Assembly (NCBI GenBank): GCA_041739345.1
Contig: JBGSNZ010000019.1
Span: 1-64,000, forward strand
Length of the DNA stretch: 64,000 nucleotides
Direction of reading: 5' to 3'
DNA from: DIGJ01 sp041739345
GTDB taxonomy: Bacteria; Bacillota; Clostridia; Lachnospirales; Lachnospiraceae
A model generated the notes under the pieces. It was not told where the DNA came from, did not search any database, and worked only from the letters and a program-made list of their open reading frames with translations. Below are positions 61,225-64,000 of this stretch, piece after piece. How positions within the stretch are numbered: the stretch's first letter is position 1; each line of letters begins with the position of its first letter. The position numbers were made by a program, and so were the translations under genes.

Positions 61225-61971
61225 ATGAGAAATATAAAATTATTATTAGAATATGATGGTTCTAGATATGATGGTTGGCAAAAACAGCCAAACATCGATA
61301 AAAGCATTACCATTCAAGACAAGGTAGAAGATGTCCTTTGTAAAATGGAGGACGAAGAGATTGAATTAATTGGAGCAGCCAGAACGGAAGCTGGAGTACA
61401 TGCCTATGGTCAAATAGCAAACTTTAAAACGAATTCAACGAAGAAGCTTTTCGAAATTAAACATTATTTGAATCGTTATCTTCCAAGAGATATTGCAGTG
61501 TTAGAAGTATGGGAGGTACCGGACCGTTTTCACAGTTGCTTTAATGCAAAATCATTTACCTATAAGTATAAGATTTCATTAGGTGAAGTTGCTTCGGTTT
61601 TTGAAAGAAAATACAATTACTATAGCTTTGATTCGCTTGATGTAAAGGCAATGAAGGAAGCAGCACAAGTATTAATTGGAAAACATGATTTTAAAAGCTT
61701 TTCTGATAACAAGCGTATGAAAAAATCAACCGAACGTGAAATTTTTGAATTAGAAGTTTCTGGAGATGTAAAAGAAATCATCATAACGATAAAAGCAGAT
61801 GATTTCTGGCCACACATGGCGCGTATTATTATTGGTACGTTGATAGAAGTAGGACGTGGTAATATAGCACCGAGTAAAATGGAAACAATTCTCACGAGTT
61901 TGAACCGTGAAAATGCTGGCCCAACTGCAGAGGCTAGAGGACTCTTTTTAGAAGACGTAAGTTATCTGTAA
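61225..61971 (+). CDS. truA: tRNA pseudouridine synthase TruA-like, Asp-to-Glu in catalytic motif
   Basis: TruA makes pseudouridine at tRNA positions 38-40. From ATG 61225 (TAGGAG RBS) the product is 248 residues, with YDGSRYDGWQKQ at the start, KSFTYKYKI and the C-terminal FWPHMARIIIGTLIEVGRG. The motif is AARTEAGVHAYG, whereas the family has RTDAGVH with catalytic Asp. Here GAA at 61387 codes Glu55. Activity may be lost or altered. A second TruA elsewhere in the genome is possible. Low AT bias does not differ from neighbours. Confidence 0.88.
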   Translation: MRNIKLLLEYDGSRYDGWQKQPNIDKSITIQDKVEDVLCKMEDEEIELIGAARTEAGVHAYGQIANFKTNSTKKLFEIKHYLNRYLPRDIAVLEVWEVPDRFHSCFNAKSFTYKYKISLGEVASVFERKYNYYSFDSLDVKAMKEAAQVLIGKHDFKSFSDNKRMKKSTEREIFELEVSGDVKEIIITIKADDFWPHMARIIIGTLIEVGRGNIAPSKMETILTSLNRENAGPTAEARGLFLEDVSYL

Positions 61972-62559
61972 TTATTTTTTCTTAAGAAGTAATTGGATCA
62001 AGTAAAGCGATAGAATAAATATAATGGCAAGCATTAGTATGTGCTTATACTGATCATAAAAATTGACAACTAAATACCAGTTATCTTTTAATAGATAACC
62101 CAAACCAATAAGTAAAGTATTCCATACGGAGATTCCGACCATAGATGCCATAGCAAATTTAAGATAAGATTGGCTGGAAACGCCGGCAACAAAGGCAATA
62201 TATGTACGACAGATTGGGATGACTCTACCTATCCCAACGGCCCATACTCCATACTTTTCAAAGGTTTGAAAAGAAGCCCTTAGGGGCTTTTTTGTTTTTG
62301 GAAAGCGATTCGAAATGCGGTTTAGTGCGCGAGTACCACCGATTCGTCCGACGAAGAAACAAAAACTGGTACCAATTAACCCGGCAAAAACACTTGCTAG
62401 GAGCATAAGAATAAAGGGGATCCTTTGCATGGATGCCATGCATCCAGATAAAGGAAGAACAATTTCACTGGATACTGGAAAACATCCATATTCTAATAAA
62501 ATGCATAAGAACATGGCGAGAAGACCGAATCGATGAAAAAAATTAATAAAATGGGACAT
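61972..62559 (-). CDS. DedA-family membrane protein
   Basis: The 195-residue protein has about five helices with LEYGCFPVSSEIVLPLSG near the start and the FVGRIGG and VGIGRVIPICRTYIAFVAGVS signature (about 120-150). It matches the DedA/SNARE-associated (VTT) family of phospholipid scramblase- or transporter-like proteins, which affect membrane composition. It converges with truA with adjacent stops (61971/61972). GAGAGAATATG provides the minus-strand RBS. Confidence 0.9.
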   Translation of the reverse strand: MSHFINFFHRFGLLAMFLCILLEYGCFPVSSEIVLPLSGCMASMQRIPFILMLLASVFAGLIGTSFCFFVGRIGGTRALNRISNRFPKTKKPLRASFQTFEKYGVWAVGIGRVIPICRTYIAFVAGVSSQSYLKFAMASMVGISVWNTLLIGLGYLLKDNWYLVVNFYDQYKHILMLAIIFILSLYLIQLLLKKK

Positions 62560-62627
62560 ATTCTCTCCTTCTTTTGAATAAATTGTATATTGAGTGTTCT
62601 TTACTATTTTATGCTATACAATTAAAA

Positions 62628-62656
62628 TTGACACATAATGGACATATTGGTATTAT
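62628..62656 (+). promoter_or_regulatory. promoter of the L,D-transpeptidase gene
   Basis: TTGACA (62628-62633), 17 bp and TATTAT (62651-62656) lie about 45 bp before the start. Confidence 0.65.
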
Positions 62657-62700
62657 ATAGTAAGGAAAAATTGACATAATTTATTTTAAGGAGAATTTGT

Positions 62701-64000
62701 ATGAAAAATAGGGTTAGGATACTATGCGTGGCATTAATTTTGGGTATATTTATTTTAATTACACCAACAACGGAAGCAGAAACTTCGTATCCTTATTTAA
62801 TAAAGGTAAACCGCAAACAATGCGTTGTTACTATTTATGAAAAAGATGAAGACGGAAAATATAACATTCCTGTGAAAGCGATGCTTTGTTCACCAGGATG
62901 GGATACACCAATAGGAACATTTAAAACACCAGAAAAATACCGTTGGAGACTTCTTATGGGAGATGTTTGGGGACAGTATAGCACTCGAATTAATAAGGGA
63001 GTATTATTCCATTCGGTATGGTATTACGAAAAAGACCCATCAACTTTGGCAAATGCTCAGTTTAACAAGCTAGGCTCCGTTTGTTCCCATGGATGTGTTC
63101 GACTAAATGTAAAAGATGCAAAATGGATTTATGATAATTGTCCAGTTGGAACTACGGTTACAATCTATGATTCCAAAGATCCAGGACCACTCGGAAAGCC
63201 AGAATCAATTAAGATAAGTACCACAAACAAAATGGGTTATGATCCAACGGATATTTGGAGTAAAAATAATCCATACATATCAAACCAGCCAGTAATAAAG
63301 GGCGTGAAGAATAAAACACTTGAATATGGACAGTCCGTTAACCTTTTAGCCGGAGTATCTGCGGTATCTTCAACGAATGTCTATATTAGCAGCTCCATTA
63401 AAACTTCAATTAAGTATCAGGGGAAAAAGGTAAGTAAAATAAATACATCCGTTGAAGGAAAATATTATGTTACTTACAAAGTAACCGATGGCTTGAAGAA
63501 AAAGGTGACAAGTGAAGCGGTATATACGGTTCAAGATAATGTGAATCCAAAGATAACAGGAGCTTATAACCTTTACCTAAATGGAGAAGAAACTCCAGAT
63601 GAAGCAACTCTTCTTAATGGAGTTACAGCAGTATGGCATGGAAAAGAGCTTGCGGCGGGCAGCGTAAAAGTAACACTGACAGAAGATAAAATTAAGGACG
63701 ATTTAGAAATTTACATAGCTACTTACAAAGTGACTGCACCAAATGGAAAAACGGCTAAAAAGATCAAAAAAGTTTATGTGGATTTAGAGGCACCAGTATT
63801 AACAGGAATCGCGGATAAAGAGATTTCAAATGATACGGTGGTGAATCGTAATTTTGCAATGGAAAATGTAACGGTTTCAGATAACTATTCTACCGTAACA
63901 GGTTCTTCTGTAAAGGTAACCATTACAAAGGAAAGTGATACACAATATAAGGTAAGTTATTTGGTAAAGGATAAATGCCATAATATTACAAAGCAGACGG
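62701..64000 (+). CDS. secreted L,D-transpeptidase (YkuD), 3' end outside window
   Basis: At least 433 codons run to the window edge with no stop. A signal peptide (VRILCVALILGIFILITPTTEA) is followed by a YkuD domain (about 27-165) with FHSVWYYEKDP and the catalytic SHGCVRLN motif (Cys at about 137). Ser/Lys-rich beta-rich repeats follow, perhaps Ig-like cell-wall modules. It forms 3-3 crosslinks or anchors proteins to peptidoglycan. AAGGAG precedes ATG 62701. Confidence 0.93.
   Translation, partial: MKNRVRILCVALILGIFILITPTTEAETSYPYLIKVNRKQCVVTIYEKDEDGKYNIPVKAMLCSPGWDTPIGTFKTPEKYRWRLLMGDVWGQYSTRINKGVLFHSVWYYEKDPSTLANAQFNKLGSVCSHGCVRLNVKDAKWIYDNCPVGTTVTIYDSKDPGPLGKPESIKISTTNKMGYDPTDIWSKNNPYISNQPVIKGVKNKTLEYGQSVNLLAGVSAVSSTNVYISSSIKTSIKYQGKKVSKINTSVEGKYYVTYKVTDGLKKKVTSEAVYTVQDNVNPKITGAYNLYLNGEETPDEATLLNGVTAVWHGKELAAGSVKVTLTEDKIKDDLEIYIATYKVTAPNGKTAKKIKKVYVDLEAPVLTGIADKEISNDTVVNRNFAMENVTVSDNYSTVTGSSVKVTITKESDTQYKVSYLVKDKCHNITKQT

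Noticed and set aside
1..64000. tRNA, rRNA and CRISPR arrays
   Set aside because: No cloverleaf-like run, rRNA segment or regularly spaced repeats were found on reading the window, although without a covariance search a divergent RNA could be missed.

Overview
The window reads as chromosome from a low-GC, spore-forming anaerobic Firmicute, most likely a Lachnospiraceae relative (Clostridium cluster XIVa). This placement is inferred from gene families, not from a database search. Supporting points are AT-rich codon use, Gram-positive RBSs and lipoprotein signals, a SleC-like spore cortex-lytic gene, YtaF, a glycyl-radical enzyme with its activase, corrinoid salvage, and a NusG-II/Gx/ApbE redox module. 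No rRNA, tRNA or CRISPR array was seen.

Layout. 0.2-8.6 kb: a C_GCAxxG_C_C redox protein and a TDT transporter, a nucleoside-salvage operon (nucleoside hydrolase, ribokinase, deoxyinosine glycosylase), a GGDEF-REC protein, a YjjG-type phosphatase, a FlxA-like coiled-coil protein and a Nudix-GNAT fusion. 8.8-11.8 kb: a Crp/Fnr regulator translationally coupled to a YjjI-type glycyl radical enzyme and its YjjW activase. 12-17.5 kb: a DUF4474 protein with a phosphoesterase, a beta/gamma-crystallin (clostrillin-like) protein, GalE, a beta-helix lipoprotein and a DUF6512 membrane protein. 17.5-24.1 kb: a cobalamin riboswitch with terminator, then cobT-cobU-cobS-short cobU paralogue-cobC-btuFCD, a complete nucleotide-loop assembly and corrinoid uptake operon. 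24.2-34.2 kb: a His-rich CsoR, Ogt, the NusG-II/Gx transporter/ApbE group, a TPR lipoprotein, HflX, ThyA-FolA, IlvE, an AEC transporter, a DUF1653 protein and a polysaccharide deacetylase.

35.1-46.3 kb is the most striking region. A SleC-like germination gene is split into 299 codons (35110-36006) and 124 codons (45931-46305) by a 9,924-bp element. The element is flanked by an 11-bp direct repeat, and precise recombination at that repeat restores one 423-codon frame. It carries a large serine recombinase whose Shine-Dalgarno lies in a perfect hairpin. It also carries a cytoplasmic signalling cassette (FIST, histidine kinase, REC-kinase, REC-HDOD, REC), a GNAT, a NYN-LOTUS protein and two 51-aa proteins. 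The joined element ends give a symmetric attP-like site. This matches the logic of the developmentally excised skin/sigK intervening elements, but in a cortex-lysis gene and with an unusual signalling cargo.

46.4-64 kb: a split ThrE-type exporter, an M42 peptidase, then a consensus promoter, a 27-codon leader ORF and an intrinsic terminator ahead of a heterodimeric ABC exporter. That arrangement resembles the ribosome-mediated attenuation of Bacillus bmrBCD. A MATE pump, ArgH, an M32 carboxypeptidase, a P-type Ca2+ ATPase with a small partner gene, YtaF, a TruA with Glu in place of the catalytic Asp, a DedA protein, and an L,D-transpeptidase cut by the window end complete it.
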